Shown here: positions 1 to 8,391 of the stretch, one piece after another | How the letters are laid out: each line of letters opens with the position of its first letter | Numbering within the stretch: position 1 is the stretch's first letter | Assembly (NCBI GenBank): GCA_002753735.1 | Contig: PEAN01000024.1 | Span: forward strand, 1-56,827 | Length of the DNA: 56,827 bases | DNA from: Magnetococcales bacterium DCbin4 | GTDB taxonomy: Bacteria; Pseudomonadota; Magnetococcia; Magnetococcales; UBA8363 | Reading direction: 5' to 3' | Program-made: the position numbers and the translations under genes | Notes under the pieces: model-generated | The model's input: only the letters and a program-made list of their open reading frames with translations | What the model was told of the DNA's origin: nothing | The model's database searches: none

Positions 1-5
1 GAAGG

Positions 6-1532
6 TCAATCCTCCCGGGTCACGCGCAAAACCTCCTCGATGGAGGTCAGCCCTTCATTGACCAGGCGCAATCCGTCCTCCCTCAGACTGCGGCTCATGG
101 TCCGGGCATGCAGCGTCAATGCCTGTTCCCCGGCATCATTGTGGATCAGGTGCTTCATTTTTTCATCCATGGGGAGATATTCATAGATGCCTGCCCGACC
201 GGCATACCCGCTATGACCACATTTGTCGCACCCGACCGCCGTGGGCAACTGTTTGGGCATGCGCACATGTTCTTCCAACCCCAGATCATGACGATCCTCG
301 GGGGTGGAAGGACGCATGGCGCGACAGGCTTCACACAACAACCGTACCAGGCGTTGTGCGACGACCGCCACCAGGCTGGAGGAGAGGAGGTAGGACTCCA
401 CGCCCATGTCACGCAACCGGGTGACGGCACCAATGGCACTGTTGGTATGTAACGTGGACAAGACCATGTGTCCCGTCAAACTCGATTGCACCGCAATCCG
501 GGCCGTTTCCAGATCCCGGATTTCCCCCACCATCACCACGTCGGGATCCTGGCGCAGAATCGCCCGCAATCCCCGGGCGAACGTCAGGTCCACCTTGGGA
601 TTGACATGGGTCTGGCTGATCCCCTCGATGTTGTATTCAATGGGGTCTTCCACCGTCATGATGTTGCGCGATTGATCGTTCAACCGTTTGAGGATGGCAT
701 ACAAAGTCGTTGTTTTGCCCGAACCGGTCGGCCCTGTGACCAGGATGATGCCGTTGGGTTTGTGAATCGCACGATCCAACACATCGCGCATTTCGGAAAT
801 CATCCCCAACTGCTCCAATCCCAACCGTCCCGCCTGGCGATCCAGCAGACGCATCACCACCCGCTCGCCAAAACCGGTGGGGATGGTTGAGACCCGCACA
901 TCCACAGGGCGACCCGCAATCCGCAATGCGATTCGTCCATCCTGCGGCAGCCGCTTTTCCGCAATGTCCATCCGGGCCATTACCTTGACGCGCGATACAA
1001 TCAATGGCGCCAATGCCTTTTTTGGCTCCAGGATGGTTTGCAATACCCCATCGATGCGAAATCGTACCACCAGGAAACTTTCATAGGGTTCCAGATGGAT
1101 GTCCGACGCCCCCCGTTTCACCGCTTCGGTCACCAGGGCATTGATCAACCGGATGATGGGGGCATCATCGTTGCTGTCGGCAAGATCCTTCGGTTCTTCC
1201 AGATCCCTGGCCACCTGTCCCAGGTCCAGGGCTTCGTCAATCGCCTCCATGTCACGCATGGTTTGCGATGACCCCTCCTCGAACGAGGTCCGAAGATGAT
1301 GTTCAAAGGAATCCGCAGTCAAAAATTCAATGGTCAACGGCCCATTGAAACGCCGTCGGACCTCCAGCAAGGCTGCCAGTGACACATCCTGCCGACACTG
1401 CACCACCACATTGGACTCATGACCAAATGAGACCAATACCCCCATCCTTTTGGCAAAGGAAAATGAGACGCCATGTTGCATCCGTTCCCGTTCTGGAACC
1501 ACACCTTCCAGACCGTTGGCTTCAGTCTCCAT
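6..1532 (-). CDS. gspE: Type II secretion ATPase GspE
   Basis: Cytoplasmic hexameric ATPase that powers pseudopilus assembly in type II secretion. The 508-residue product has a Walker A motif GPTGSGKT near residue 267, the Asp box EDPIEY near 295, a Walker B region with DVVMVGEIRD near 332, and the four-cysteine zinc site typical of GspE (C400/C403 and C435/C438). The frame stays open upstream to 1670, but those extra residues overlap gspD and are Arg/Cys-rich. ATG at 1532, overlapping the gspD stop by 11 bp, is the sensible start. It is the third gene in the order gspC-gspD-gspE; gspF and the pseudopilins are expected beyond the left edge. PilB-type ATPases are similar, but the neighbouring gspC and gspD decide the assignment. 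Confidence 0.93.
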   Translation of the reverse strand: METEANGLEGVVPERERMQHGVSFSFAKRMGVLVSFGHESNVVVQCRQDVSLAALLEVRRRFNGPLTIEFLTADSFEHHLRTSFEEGSSQTMRDMEAIDEALDLGQVARDLEEPKDLADSNDDAPIIRLINALVTEAVKRGASDIHLEPYESFLVVRFRIDGVLQTILEPKKALAPLIVSRVKVMARMDIAEKRLPQDGRIALRIAGRPVDVRVSTIPTGFGERVVMRLLDRQAGRLGLEQLGMISEMRDVLDRAIHKPNGIILVTGPTGSGKTTTLYAILKRLNDQSRNIMTVEDPIEYNIEGISQTHVNPKVDLTFARGLRAILRQDPDVVMVGEIRDLETARIAVQSSLTGHMVLSTLHTNSAIGAVTRLRDMGVESYLLSSSLVAVVAQRLVRLLCEACRAMRPSTPEDRHDLGLEEHVRMPKQLPTAVGCDKCGHSGYAGRAGIYEYLPMDEKMKHLIHNDAGEQALTLHARTMSRSLREDGLRLVNEGLTSIEEVLRVTRED

Positions 1533-4098
1533 AGTCCATGTTTTCCTTATACACCCGATCTTTGCCCGTGTTCGCAACCACAGGTGCGACGTTGTTTCCG
1601 CCGAAGGCAACCGGTTGCACCGTCGACACCTGGGGTACCGTGGCCGCTGGAGACATTTTTTCGGCGGCAACCGACGGTTGCTTCTTCTCCTCGACGATGG
1701 GCGCCGTCAGCGTCATGCCAGACGGAGCCTCGTTTTTCTTCATGGGGGCGGTTGCCTTGACCGATTCAGCAATCTGAGGTTCCTTCCGGGATTCCGACAA
1801 CAACAACGATCCCATCGGGTGACCGCCCCGGGGTTCCACCATGGGTTGTCCGGCGGCAATCGACGGTTTCAAGGACGTATCCTCACCCGTGTTCTGGGAA
1901 CCTGATGCCGATGGCTCCTTCAATGAGGATTCCTGCCCTTTTTTGGGTGCCGGTTGCTCCTTCAATGAGGATTCCAGCCCTTTGGGTGCCGATGGCTCCT
2001 TCAATGAGGATTCCTGCCCCTTGTTCGGGGAACCTGATACCGGTTGCTCCTTCAAAGAGGATTCCTTCTCGTCGGTCAGTCCAACCGGCGGTGATGGCAG
2101 GTCTTCCTGAACGATCTCACTGGCTCCTACCCGTCGGGACAGACGCAACTGGTCGTTCCAATCGGGGAGAATCGGTGGTGCTTCGTCCAGCTTGACCGGC
2201 CCTCGAATCGGCGGCAATTCCTGTTGCAAGCCACGAATGATACGATAGCTTTCTTCGGTCGCAAAATCTCCCGCATTGGGATCATGCAAAATTTGTGGCC
2301 GGAGAAATACCATCAGGTTGGTTTTGACATCCGAGGAACGTTCGGCGCGAAACATCACTCCCAATAATGGCAGGTCACCCAAAAAGGGAACCTTCGCGGT
2401 GGTTTGCTGTAAATCATTCTGGATCAACCCTCCCAGGACAAGAATCTGCTGATTCTCTACCAGGACGGACGTTTTGATCCTCCGTGTCCGGGTGACGGCA
2501 TCCGACAACGTCACATTCGCCGCATCCGGCAACAGGCTGGAAACCTCCTGGTCGATGTCCATGCGCACCGTGTCGCCATCGGTGATCAATGGTTTGACTT
2601 TCAATGACAGGCCAACATTTTCACGCGTGATGGTTTGGAACGGATTGCCCGCATTGTTGGTCGAACTGGAGGTGATGAATGGAACTTCCTGACCGACAAC
2701 GATTTCCGCCTCTTCGTTATCCAAGGTGACGATGGATGGGGTCGAAAGAATATTGGTGTCGGCATCGCTTTTCAACGCGCGCAACAGGGCGATCAGGTTG
2801 GTGCCGTCGGTTCCCCCCAACAACAATCCCGCCACATTGTTGACCACCGACAGTGCTTCCTTGGATTCCAGATTTTGTGTTGCGATGCCCAACTGGACCA
2901 GACCGGGATTGGCCGAGGGAAAGTTGACCCCCGTCGCCACCCCTTTGTCATCCTTGCCTTCCGCCAGAATCCCCCATTGCACCCCCAGTTCCGCAACCTT
3001 GTCGTTGGAAACCTCTGCGATGATCGCCTTGACCTGCACCTGCTTGCGGCGACGATCCAACACCCGGACGACCTCGCTCATCGAACGCAACAGATCCACC
3101 GGGGCGGAGATCACCAGCGAATTGTCACCCGTATAGGCCTGAACATTGACCAGTGAGTTTCCCTTGTTGTTCTCCTGTTTGTTGTCCTTCAAATAGTTCT
3201 CCCCCATGTTGGCGAGAACTTTGGCCAAATCTTCCGCCTTGGCATACTTCAGACCAATCACCCTGGTGTTTCCCGAGACTTCGACCGCTCCGTCCAGCTT
3301 GCCAATGATCATCCGCATGCGCAGACGGGCATCCTTCTGTCCACCCAACAAGATGGAATTGGTCCGTTCATCGGCGACGATCACCACCTTTTCCTGGGAG
3401 TTGTCCGGGGCCATGATCTTGGACAGTTCGGTGGCGATCCGATGTACATCTGACGCCTTGGCATGCTCCAAGGCCACGGTTTCAATCGTTTCGGTAAAGG
3501 GACGGTCCACCCGGTCCAATAATTTTTCCAGGCGGGCGATCTCCGCCGACCGACCCGAAATGACCAGCGAATTGGTGTCGGGATGCGCCGACATGTGCGC
3601 CTTGGGGCCCAACATCGGTCGCAGGACTGGAATGATCCGCCCTGCATCCACAAAGCGCAGTGGAAATACCTGGGCCACAACCTCATCACTGCCGCCACTG
3701 GCTGAAGTGTCCGGCTCGGCTTGATATTTCAAATCATTGTCGGGCAAAATCTTGATGACGTTGCCCACTGGAACCGCCATGAAGCCATGGACCTCCAAAA
3801 TGGACAGGAAAATTGCGTAGAGTTCGTCACCTGAAACCGGCTTGTGCGAAACAACCGTCACCTTCCCCTGTACTTTAGGATCCAGGACAAAATTTTTCCC
3901 CGTCGCTTTGGCGACCGTTTCGACCAGGGTCTCCAGATCCGCACCCTTCAGGTTGAGGGTGACATTGGATGTCCCGCTCGTCGATTCTGCAGGGGAGGCC
4001 GGTTTGGTGGGCGTTGATGGTTCTGCCAGGGCCACCGGTTGATATCCCAGGGTCAAGGCCAATATCCATGGTAACCACGATGCTGCCGTCGGTTTCAT
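1522..4098 (-). CDS. gspD: Type II secretion outer-membrane secretin GspD
   Basis: Forms the outer-membrane channel of the type II system. The 858-residue product starts at ATG 4098 behind a GAGGGA ribosome site and has a Sec signal peptide ending near VALA. An N0 domain follows (GADLETLVETVAKATGKNF), then several N1-N3 repeats with the NSLVI motif, and the secretin domain containing VPFI and VGLSLKV. The C-terminal 200 residues are unusual: after the barrel comes a Ser/Pro/Lys-rich tail with five copies of an ESSLKE-like motif, encoded by a tandem repeat. An upstream in-frame ATG at 4278 would add a 60-residue leader with no signal-peptide character, so it was rejected. It overlaps gspE by 11 bp. 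Confidence 0.93.
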   Translation of the reverse strand: MKPTAASWLPWILALTLGYQPVALAEPSTPTKPASPAESTSGTSNVTLNLKGADLETLVETVAKATGKNFVLDPKVQGKVTVVSHKPVSGDELYAIFLSILEVHGFMAVPVGNVIKILPDNDLKYQAEPDTSASGGSDEVVAQVFPLRFVDAGRIIPVLRPMLGPKAHMSAHPDTNSLVISGRSAEIARLEKLLDRVDRPFTETIETVALEHAKASDVHRIATELSKIMAPDNSQEKVVIVADERTNSILLGGQKDARLRMRMIIGKLDGAVEVSGNTRVIGLKYAKAEDLAKVLANMGENYLKDNKQENNKGNSLVNVQAYTGDNSLVISAPVDLLRSMSEVVRVLDRRRKQVQVKAIIAEVSNDKVAELGVQWGILAEGKDDKGVATGVNFPSANPGLVQLGIATQNLESKEALSVVNNVAGLLLGGTDGTNLIALLRALKSDADTNILSTPSIVTLDNEEAEIVVGQEVPFITSSSTNNAGNPFQTITRENVGLSLKVKPLITDGDTVRMDIDQEVSSLLPDAANVTLSDAVTRTRRIKTSVLVENQQILVLGGLIQNDLQQTTAKVPFLGDLPLLGVMFRAERSSDVKTNLMVFLRPQILHDPNAGDFATEESYRIIRGLQQELPPIRGPVKLDEAPPILPDWNDQLRLSRRVGASEIVQEDLPSPPVGLTDEKESSLKEQPVSGSPNKGQESSLKEPSAPKGLESSLKEQPAPKKGQESSLKEPSASGSQNTGEDTSLKPSIAAGQPMVEPRGGHPMGSLLLSESRKEPQIAESVKATAPMKKNEAPSGMTLTAPIVEEKKQPSVAAEKMSPAATVPQVSTVQPVAFGGNNVAPVVANTGKDRVYKENMDYGD
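1905..2066 (-). repeat. Tandem coding repeat in the gspD 3' end
   Basis: Four near-identical copies of CTCCTTCAATGAGGATTC, plus flanking sequence, are spaced about 40-50 bp apart. Read on the minus strand they encode repeated ESSLKE motifs separated by Pro/Gly-rich spacers. The unequal spacer lengths suggest slippage or recombination-driven copy-number change in the secretin tail. Confidence 0.85.
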
Positions 4099-4242
4099 CC
4101 GTTGCTCCCTCATCTTCCTCGTTCCGTCCAAACTTCCGGCACCGGAAACGAGGTTCTTCAGCGTGATGCTACATGCACCATCCTTGGCAATCCAAGAAGG
4201 TGTCAAAACCCTGTCGGGCAGAAAAAAGGATGGAAGGGACTC

Positions 4243-4292
4243 AAGCAAACCCTGGGTACAACCTCCCAGATCTTTCATTTCTTGATGGTCAT
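4243..4292. repeat. Degenerate arm of the dispersed palindromic element
   Basis: The stretch contains CAAACCCTGGGTACAACC followed by CCAGATCTTTC and CTTGATGGTCAT. This is a decayed match to the right arm of the intact elements at 53069 and 56576 (CAACACCCTGGGGGCAATCC, then CCCAGACCCC, a T-run and CTTGATCAT). It lies in the gspC-gspD gap, which argues against the long upstream gspD reading frame that runs through it. Confidence 0.45.
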
Positions 4293-4880
4293 CTATGCGT
4301 CTGGATCTCTGATTTGTAATACCGCGCGCGGCAATTTCAATGCTTCCAGTCGTCCTCCCCGGTCCAGGATGACCCGATCATTTTGAATGGCCACCAACCG
4401 GACATCCCCTGTCAATACCTCACCAATCGCAAACACTTTCTCAGGTGCATCCGCCAACTTGATCAGGGCAAAGGCGGGAATCGAAGTCCCTTCAATAAAA
4501 AGAATGCCATGCAACTGAAAATTCAAATTGGTATCGGGCAAATTTTTGGTATCCGCCCCCTCAAGATTGGCCCCCGGAACCTTCTTTCCCCCAAAAGGAT
4601 GCCATTGGGTCATCTGAGTGAGGTCAATCTTGTCCTTTTGCGCGCCCGATCCCGAGGGATTGGTGGTCTGTTGCCCCGCAGTGGTGACTGGGGTCTGTGA
4701 TTCGATGGCGCGCAGCATCGAACTGATTTCACCAAATAAATCAAAGGCAAAGAGCGGCAGTAACAACAGATTCAGTATCCAGGGCGATACCATTCGTAAC
4801 CCGGAACGCCCTTCCGTACCCGACAACCTGATACGGTTGCGCAACCATTCCTTCAAAGACAGAAAACGGGGCTTTTTCAA
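4293..4880 (-). CDS. gspC: Type II secretion inner-membrane protein GspC
   Basis: Links the inner-membrane platform to the secretin. The 195-residue product has a cytoplasmic N-terminus, one membrane segment (about residues 32-50, WILNLLLLPLFAFDLF) and a periplasmic homology region (LNFQLHGILFIEG through DRVILDRGGRLEALKL). It is short and ends right after the homology region, so it lacks the PDZ or coiled-coil domain of many GspC proteins. The chosen start is TTG at 4880, placed 5 nt behind a perfect GGAGG. A TTG further upstream at 4925 would run through the preceding terminator hairpin. It is first in the gspCDE order. PilP-type proteins are an alternative, but order and length favour GspC. 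Confidence 0.82.
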   Translation of the reverse strand: MKKPRFLSLKEWLRNRIRLSGTEGRSGLRMVSPWILNLLLLPLFAFDLFGEISSMLRAIESQTPVTTAGQQTTNPSGSGAQKDKIDLTQMTQWHPFGGKKVPGANLEGADTKNLPDTNLNFQLHGILFIEGTSIPAFALIKLADAPEKVFAIGEVLTGDVRLVAIQNDRVILDRGGRLEALKLPRAVLQIRDPDA

Positions 4881-4922
4881 TGTTTCCTCCACGTCTGACC
4901 TCAAGTTCCTCGACGCCCAAGT

Positions 4923-4956
4923 CAAAAAGCCCCGCCTCTTTTCAAAGGCGGGGCTT
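4923..4956 (-). terminator. Rho-independent terminator after dsrP
   Basis: A perfect 11-bp stem (AAGCCCCGCCT pairing with AGGCGGGGCTT) has an 8-nt loop. On the minus strand it is followed by a run of five Ts. It sits between the dsrP stop and the gspC ribosome site, so it should end the dsr transcript before the secretion genes. Confidence 0.8.
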
Positions 4957-5007
4957 GCAATAACCAGTCCAACAGTTGAATCAGCGCTTGACGCTCAATT
5001 TCCTTGC

Positions 5008-6204
5008 TCAAGGACTCCAGGGCAGATCCCAATCTTTCGGAGCAACCGCCTTGGCAGGCAACAAGCGGAAAAATTTGATTCCCAACAAAAACAGGATCGC
5101 ACTCAGGGCAATTCCCCCAAAACCCAAAGCAAATTCGATCAGTGCAGGGGTGTAGACCGCATCCTGCCCATCCAGGAACACACTGCTGGTCTGATATCCC
5201 GGAAACATGTCAAACGGATAGGACTGCCCCGCCAACAGGACATGGGCAACAAAGGCGAAGGCCCCCACCACCGTGATCCCAGCAGCGGCCATGACGCCGG
5301 AAACCGTATTCCCCATCCGACTGTTGAACAAAATCGCCAGCGGGAAAATGACACAACAACCCCAAACGCCGAACCAGTATAATCCCGACCAGGGGCCGGT
5401 CAACAACCACCATTCGACATCGTAGAAGGCAGGAGAATAAAATTTGGTGAATTTTTCCACCACAAAAATATATCCCACCAGCAAGGTGAAAAAGATCGAA
5501 GCGTTACGCAGACCAAATACCAGTTTTTCATCCATGACCCTGCCGGTCCTGCGGTAGGTTGAAACCAACAGCAGGGTGGAAAGTGCCGTTCCCGAGGTCA
5601 ACGAAACCGCCACGAACATGGGACCGGTAATGGCCGAATAAAACACATCGCGGGCATGAATGACCCCGAAGATCGAACCCGTACCGGTCGTGAGAATGAC
5701 CCTCCAGGCAAATGCGGTCGAACCGACCACTTTGGTATATTGCTTGTACTCAAACATGCTCCACAGATACAACACACACAGAATGAGAAAGCCGGAATAC
5801 AGAAAGACGTTCCAGGTGAACATGGAGCGGAAATTCATGTACAGCATGGGAAGCAACATGCGGTCAGGCCGTCCCAGGTCCAGCAAGAGCACCGTCAAGC
5901 CGCCAATGAGCAGAACAATGGCGAGAAAGGCGGAAAAACGGGTGAATTGCTTGAATTGGATCGTCGCAAACACCGTGGACATCGATCCCAGGTTGAGTGC
6001 CCCCGATGCCATGACCAGCAATGTGATGGCAAAGACATGAGGCATGCCCCAGACCACCTGATTGTTCATGCCGGTGATGCCGTGGCCATGGATTTCAATC
6101 GCCAAAAACGCCCCCATCCCAATGGCAAGGACAAGTGCACTGATGCCAATGAGCATCCAGTATCCCGGGGAACGGCCTTCGATGGTGGAAAATTCACTCA
6201 ACAT
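5008..6204 (-). CDS. dsrP: Sulfur-oxidation membrane protein DsrP (NrfD family)
   Basis: Integral membrane subunit of the DsrMKJOP complex, thought to exchange electrons between the quinone pool and the periplasmic DsrJ/DsrO subunits. The 398-residue product is almost entirely hydrophobic with about ten membrane segments, and its length and NrfD-like character match DsrP. It lies 94 bp downstream of dsrO and 0.9 kb downstream of dsrJ, in the usual J-O-P order. A strong terminator follows. The gap to dsrO (6205-6298) contains a degenerate arm of the dispersed palindromic element. Another NrfD/PsrC quinone-interacting protein would be possible in isolation; DsrJ and DsrO next door make DsrP the best call. 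Confidence 0.9.
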   Translation of the reverse strand: MLSEFSTIEGRSPGYWMLIGISALVLAIGMGAFLAIEIHGHGITGMNNQVVWGMPHVFAITLLVMASGALNLGSMSTVFATIQFKQFTRFSAFLAIVLLIGGLTVLLLDLGRPDRMLLPMLYMNFRSMFTWNVFLYSGFLILCVLYLWSMFEYKQYTKVVGSTAFAWRVILTTGTGSIFGVIHARDVFYSAITGPMFVAVSLTSGTALSTLLLVSTYRRTGRVMDEKLVFGLRNASIFFTLLVGYIFVVEKFTKFYSPAFYDVEWWLLTGPWSGLYWFGVWGCCVIFPLAILFNSRMGNTVSGVMAAAGITVVGAFAFVAHVLLAGQSYPFDMFPGYQTSSVFLDGQDAVYTPALIEFALGFGGIALSAILFLLGIKFFRLLPAKAVAPKDWDLPWSP

Positions 6205-6238
6205 TGTTCCCTCCCAAGGACATGTTGATATTCATCAT

Positions 6239-6286
6239 TAAGAAAAAAAAGTGTGCTCAAGGGATTTTCACCAGGGGTTGGATTCA
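6239..6286. repeat. Degenerate arm of the dispersed palindromic element
   Basis: A run of A residues is followed by GTGTGCTCAAGGGATTTTC and ACCAGGGGTTG. This resembles the left arm (A-run, GGGGTCTGGGGGATTGCC, CCCAGGGTGTTG) with many substitutions. It lies in the dsrO-dsrP gap. Confidence 0.4.
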
Positions 6287-6298
6287 GCATGTCGATGG

Positions 6299-7054
6299 TC
6301 ACCCCTCCCCGATTCCCTGATAATGAACCGCAGGTTTCAACCCCAGATCGGGCCGGATCGTCGAGGTCCGCACCTCGCGAATACGTACCGAAATCTCCGA
6401 TTTGGGATCGTTGAGGTCGCCAAACAACATGCCACCGCCCCCATCCTTGCGGCAGGCTTCCACACAGGCGGGTTCCCCTCCCTGATCGACCCGGTGAACA
6501 CAGAAGGTGCATTTTTCCACAACCCCTTTGGCCCGTATGGGGACATTCGGATTGACACTGCCATGCTCGGACGGCTTGGCATACACCAGGGAACGGGCCT
6601 TGTAAGGGCAGGCGATCATGCAATAGCGACAGCCAATGCAACGGTGCATGTCAACCAACACGATGCCATCCTTGCGCACAAACGATGCCTGGGTCGGGCA
6701 GACATGAACACAGGGGGGATGTTCGCAATGATTGCACAGTACCGGCAGGCTGCGGTCAGGATTCCTGCCGCTGCGATCATGCAGATCCACCTTGCGGATC
6801 CAATGGATGTCGCGTTGTGGATCACCTACGATGGGAACATTGTTTTCCGCCCGGCATGCCTGGGTACAGGCGGTACAGGCGGGATTGCATTGTTGGGTGT
6901 TGATGAGCATCCCCCATCGCCGTTTTTCCGAGGCTTCGGTGGTACCTTCGGCGGCATTTTCGGGGGCGGCGACCAAACGCAGCCCCGGGGCGAGTACGGC
7001 CCCGACCGTCAGTATGCCCCCGAGTCCCAAAACCGATCTTCTATCCATGGTCAT
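6299..7054 (-). CDS. dsrO: Periplasmic iron-sulfur protein DsrO
   Basis: Tat-exported ferredoxin-like subunit of DsrMKJOP. The start ATG (7054) follows AGGA and gives MTMDRRSVLGLGG, a twin-arginine signal. An upstream TTG at 7078 would only lengthen the n-region. The 251-residue protein has four cysteine clusters for [4Fe-4S] centres: CNPACTACTQAC, CNHCEHPPCVHVCP, CIGCRYCMIACP and CTFC with a later CVEAC. This is the NrfC/DsrO/HybA arrangement. It begins 28 bp downstream of dsrJ. The partner order (triheme c, Fe-S, NrfD) is specific for the Dsr complex. Confidence 0.92.
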   Translation of the reverse strand: MTMDRRSVLGLGGILTVGAVLAPGLRLVAAPENAAEGTTEASEKRRWGMLINTQQCNPACTACTQACRAENNVPIVGDPQRDIHWIRKVDLHDRSGRNPDRSLPVLCNHCEHPPCVHVCPTQASFVRKDGIVLVDMHRCIGCRYCMIACPYKARSLVYAKPSEHGSVNPNVPIRAKGVVEKCTFCVHRVDQGGEPACVEACRKDGGGGMLFGDLNDPKSEISVRIREVRTSTIRPDLGLKPAVHYQGIGEG

Positions 7055-7081
7055 GGTTGAAGTTCCTGTATAGCCCAATCC

Positions 7082-7429
7082 CTATTTGGGAAAAAGGTGA
7101 CATTCAAAACAGTCTGGTTCCACTGCCACATAATCATGACAACGGTCGCAGAAACGGTTGTGACTTGTATGGCACTCGGCGCACTTCAACAGGCTTTCCG
7201 AGCGGACGCGGACCCCTTCCCGTACGGTCAGGGTCCGCTTGTGCTTGAGGAAATCCATGTGGTTGCGTCGCATCCAGTCGGTCGGGCGGATACACTGCTC
7301 CCCCTTCGGTTTTTCCAATTGTGGCGGTTCCGCCCCCAAATCGGCGGGGAATCCTCCTGCAATTCCCAAAAGCAAGGCGAGAAATACGACAATGCTCATT
7401 CGGGCAGCCAGCGATCGAAACAGCTCCAC
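7082..7429 (-). CDS. dsrJ: Triheme cytochrome c DsrJ
   Basis: Periplasmic triheme c subunit of DsrMKJOP. The start is GTG at 7429, 7 nt behind GGGGAG, giving a 115-residue protein with an uncleaved anchor or signal segment (SIVVFLALLLGIAGGF) at about residues 12-27. Three CxxCH haem sites are packed into the C-terminus: CAECH, CDRCH and CFECH. A lone Cys in GEQC precedes them; DsrJ of Allochromatium uses a similarly placed Cys as an unusual haem ligand, so this residue is the candidate equivalent (inference). The frame is open further upstream to 7600, but that part is encoded by a tandem repeat and has no ribosome site. Confidence 0.88.
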   Translation of the reverse strand: MELFRSLAARMSIVVFLALLLGIAGGFPADLGAEPPQLEKPKGEQCIRPTDWMRRNHMDFLKHKRTLTVREGVRVRSESLLKCAECHTSHNRFCDRCHDYVAVEPDCFECHLFPK

Positions 7430-7659
7430 GATTAAACTCCCCGCTTGGGACCGGTGATAATCCGGCCCGGATGGTTTCCTGGTGAACAACGCAATCACAA
7501 TCCTGACGATGACAATCCTGACGATGACATCCCACGGCGATGTCAACCGCGACGGATGACATTCACGGTCAGTAAGGGTGACCACCGACGCTGATGACAT
7601 TCACTGGCAATTTTCGTCAGCCTTGATTGCAATCGGTGCTGATGAGAACCCATGGATGA
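7430..7659. other. dsrH-dsrJ gap with tandem repeats
   Basis: This 230-bp gap between dsrH and dsrJ has no convincing gene. It contains two perfect tandem copies of CAATCCTGACGATGA (7498-7527), and GATGACATTCAC occurs twice, near 7555 and 7593. It marks where dsrC, dsrM, dsrK and dsrL sit in many sulfur oxidisers, and may be a scar of their loss or relocation or a regulatory spacer. Confidence 0.6.
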
Positions 7660-7956
7660 TTACAGCCAGGAATGTACCCTGTTTGCTGCCACCAAGTCCA
7701 CGAATCCAGCATAGTCGGTGATTTCCACACCCTTGATGGTTTCCTTCAGGGCACGCGCCTTCATGTCGGCACCCAGGGCATATACCTTGACTTTCTTGGC
7801 CAACGCCCCTTCCACCAGGGCGGATTGGGCGGTTCCGGAAACGGCACCGTAGACACCGTCTTCCAGGAGCAGAATGCAGTCTCCCGATTGGGTGAAACGC
7901 AGGCAGCTTTCAAGAGCCGTATTCTGGAATGGAGATTTATTCACGGTATGAAGCAT
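7660..7956 (-). CDS. dsrH: Sulfur relay subunit DsrH (TusB-like)
   Basis: Smallest subunit of the cytoplasmic DsrE2F2H2 sulfurtransferase, which passes persulfide sulfur towards DsrC. The 98-residue product starts MLHTVNKSPF, the characteristic DsrH/TusB opening. It keeps the Cys at position 18 in ALESCLRF, matching the conserved DsrH cysteine, and the LLLEDGVYGA strand motif. It follows dsrF after 17 bp in the invariant E-F-H order. In oxidisers DsrEFH accompanies reverse-type DsrAB, so its presence supports the oxidative direction. Confidence 0.92.
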   Translation of the reverse strand: MLHTVNKSPFQNTALESCLRFTQSGDCILLLEDGVYGAVSGTAQSALVEGALAKKVKVYALGADMKARALKETIKGVEITDYAGFVDLVAANRVHSWL

Positions 7957-7973
7957 GTCTTGATAACCCTTGA

Positions 7974-8378
7974 TTAGAAGCTCAGAATATTGTGTTGTTC
8001 TGCCATCATGCTGGCGATTTCGGAGGCATCGACCATTTTAGGCCGGATGGGTTCCTCGGTATCTTCGTCTTCGCCGATCACCAGGAGATCTTCCTCCGTC
8101 AGGCCACGCGCTTCCATGGATTGACGGTCAACGAACACCTTTTGGATCTCATAATCGACCAACACGCCATAAGTGGCTTCAAATCCCTTGATTCCCAACT
8201 CTTTGGTGTCCTGTCCCGCCTTGAGTGCATAGACGCCGTCGTCCATGAAGACCACCGAAATATCGGCATCATAGGCGGCCATGATCAATTTGACCTCCAA
8301 CCCCTCATAGACGTAGATGGAGCCATGAGGTGGCTTGCGGACGGTGAACATGATTTTCTTCTTGCTTTCTTCCGACAT
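7974..8378 (-). CDS. dsrF: Sulfur relay subunit DsrF (TusC-like)
   Basis: Middle subunit of the DsrEFH hexamer, structurally related to DsrE and TusC. The start ATG at 8378 is 7 nt behind GGAGG and its 5' end overlaps nothing; a TTG 24 bp upstream lacks such a site. The 134-residue protein has the KKKIMFTVRKPPHGSIYVYEG opening and the VFMDDGVYAL motif of the family. It lies 13 bp after dsrE and 17 bp before dsrH. DsrF carries no catalytic cysteine in known systems, and none is seen here. Confidence 0.92.
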   Translation of the reverse strand: MSEESKKKIMFTVRKPPHGSIYVYEGLEVKLIMAAYDADISVVFMDDGVYALKAGQDTKELGIKGFEATYGVLVDYEIQKVFVDRQSMEARGLTEEDLLVIGEDEDTEEPIRPKMVDASEIASMMAEQHNILSF

Positions 8379-8391
8379 GAACCTGCCTCCC

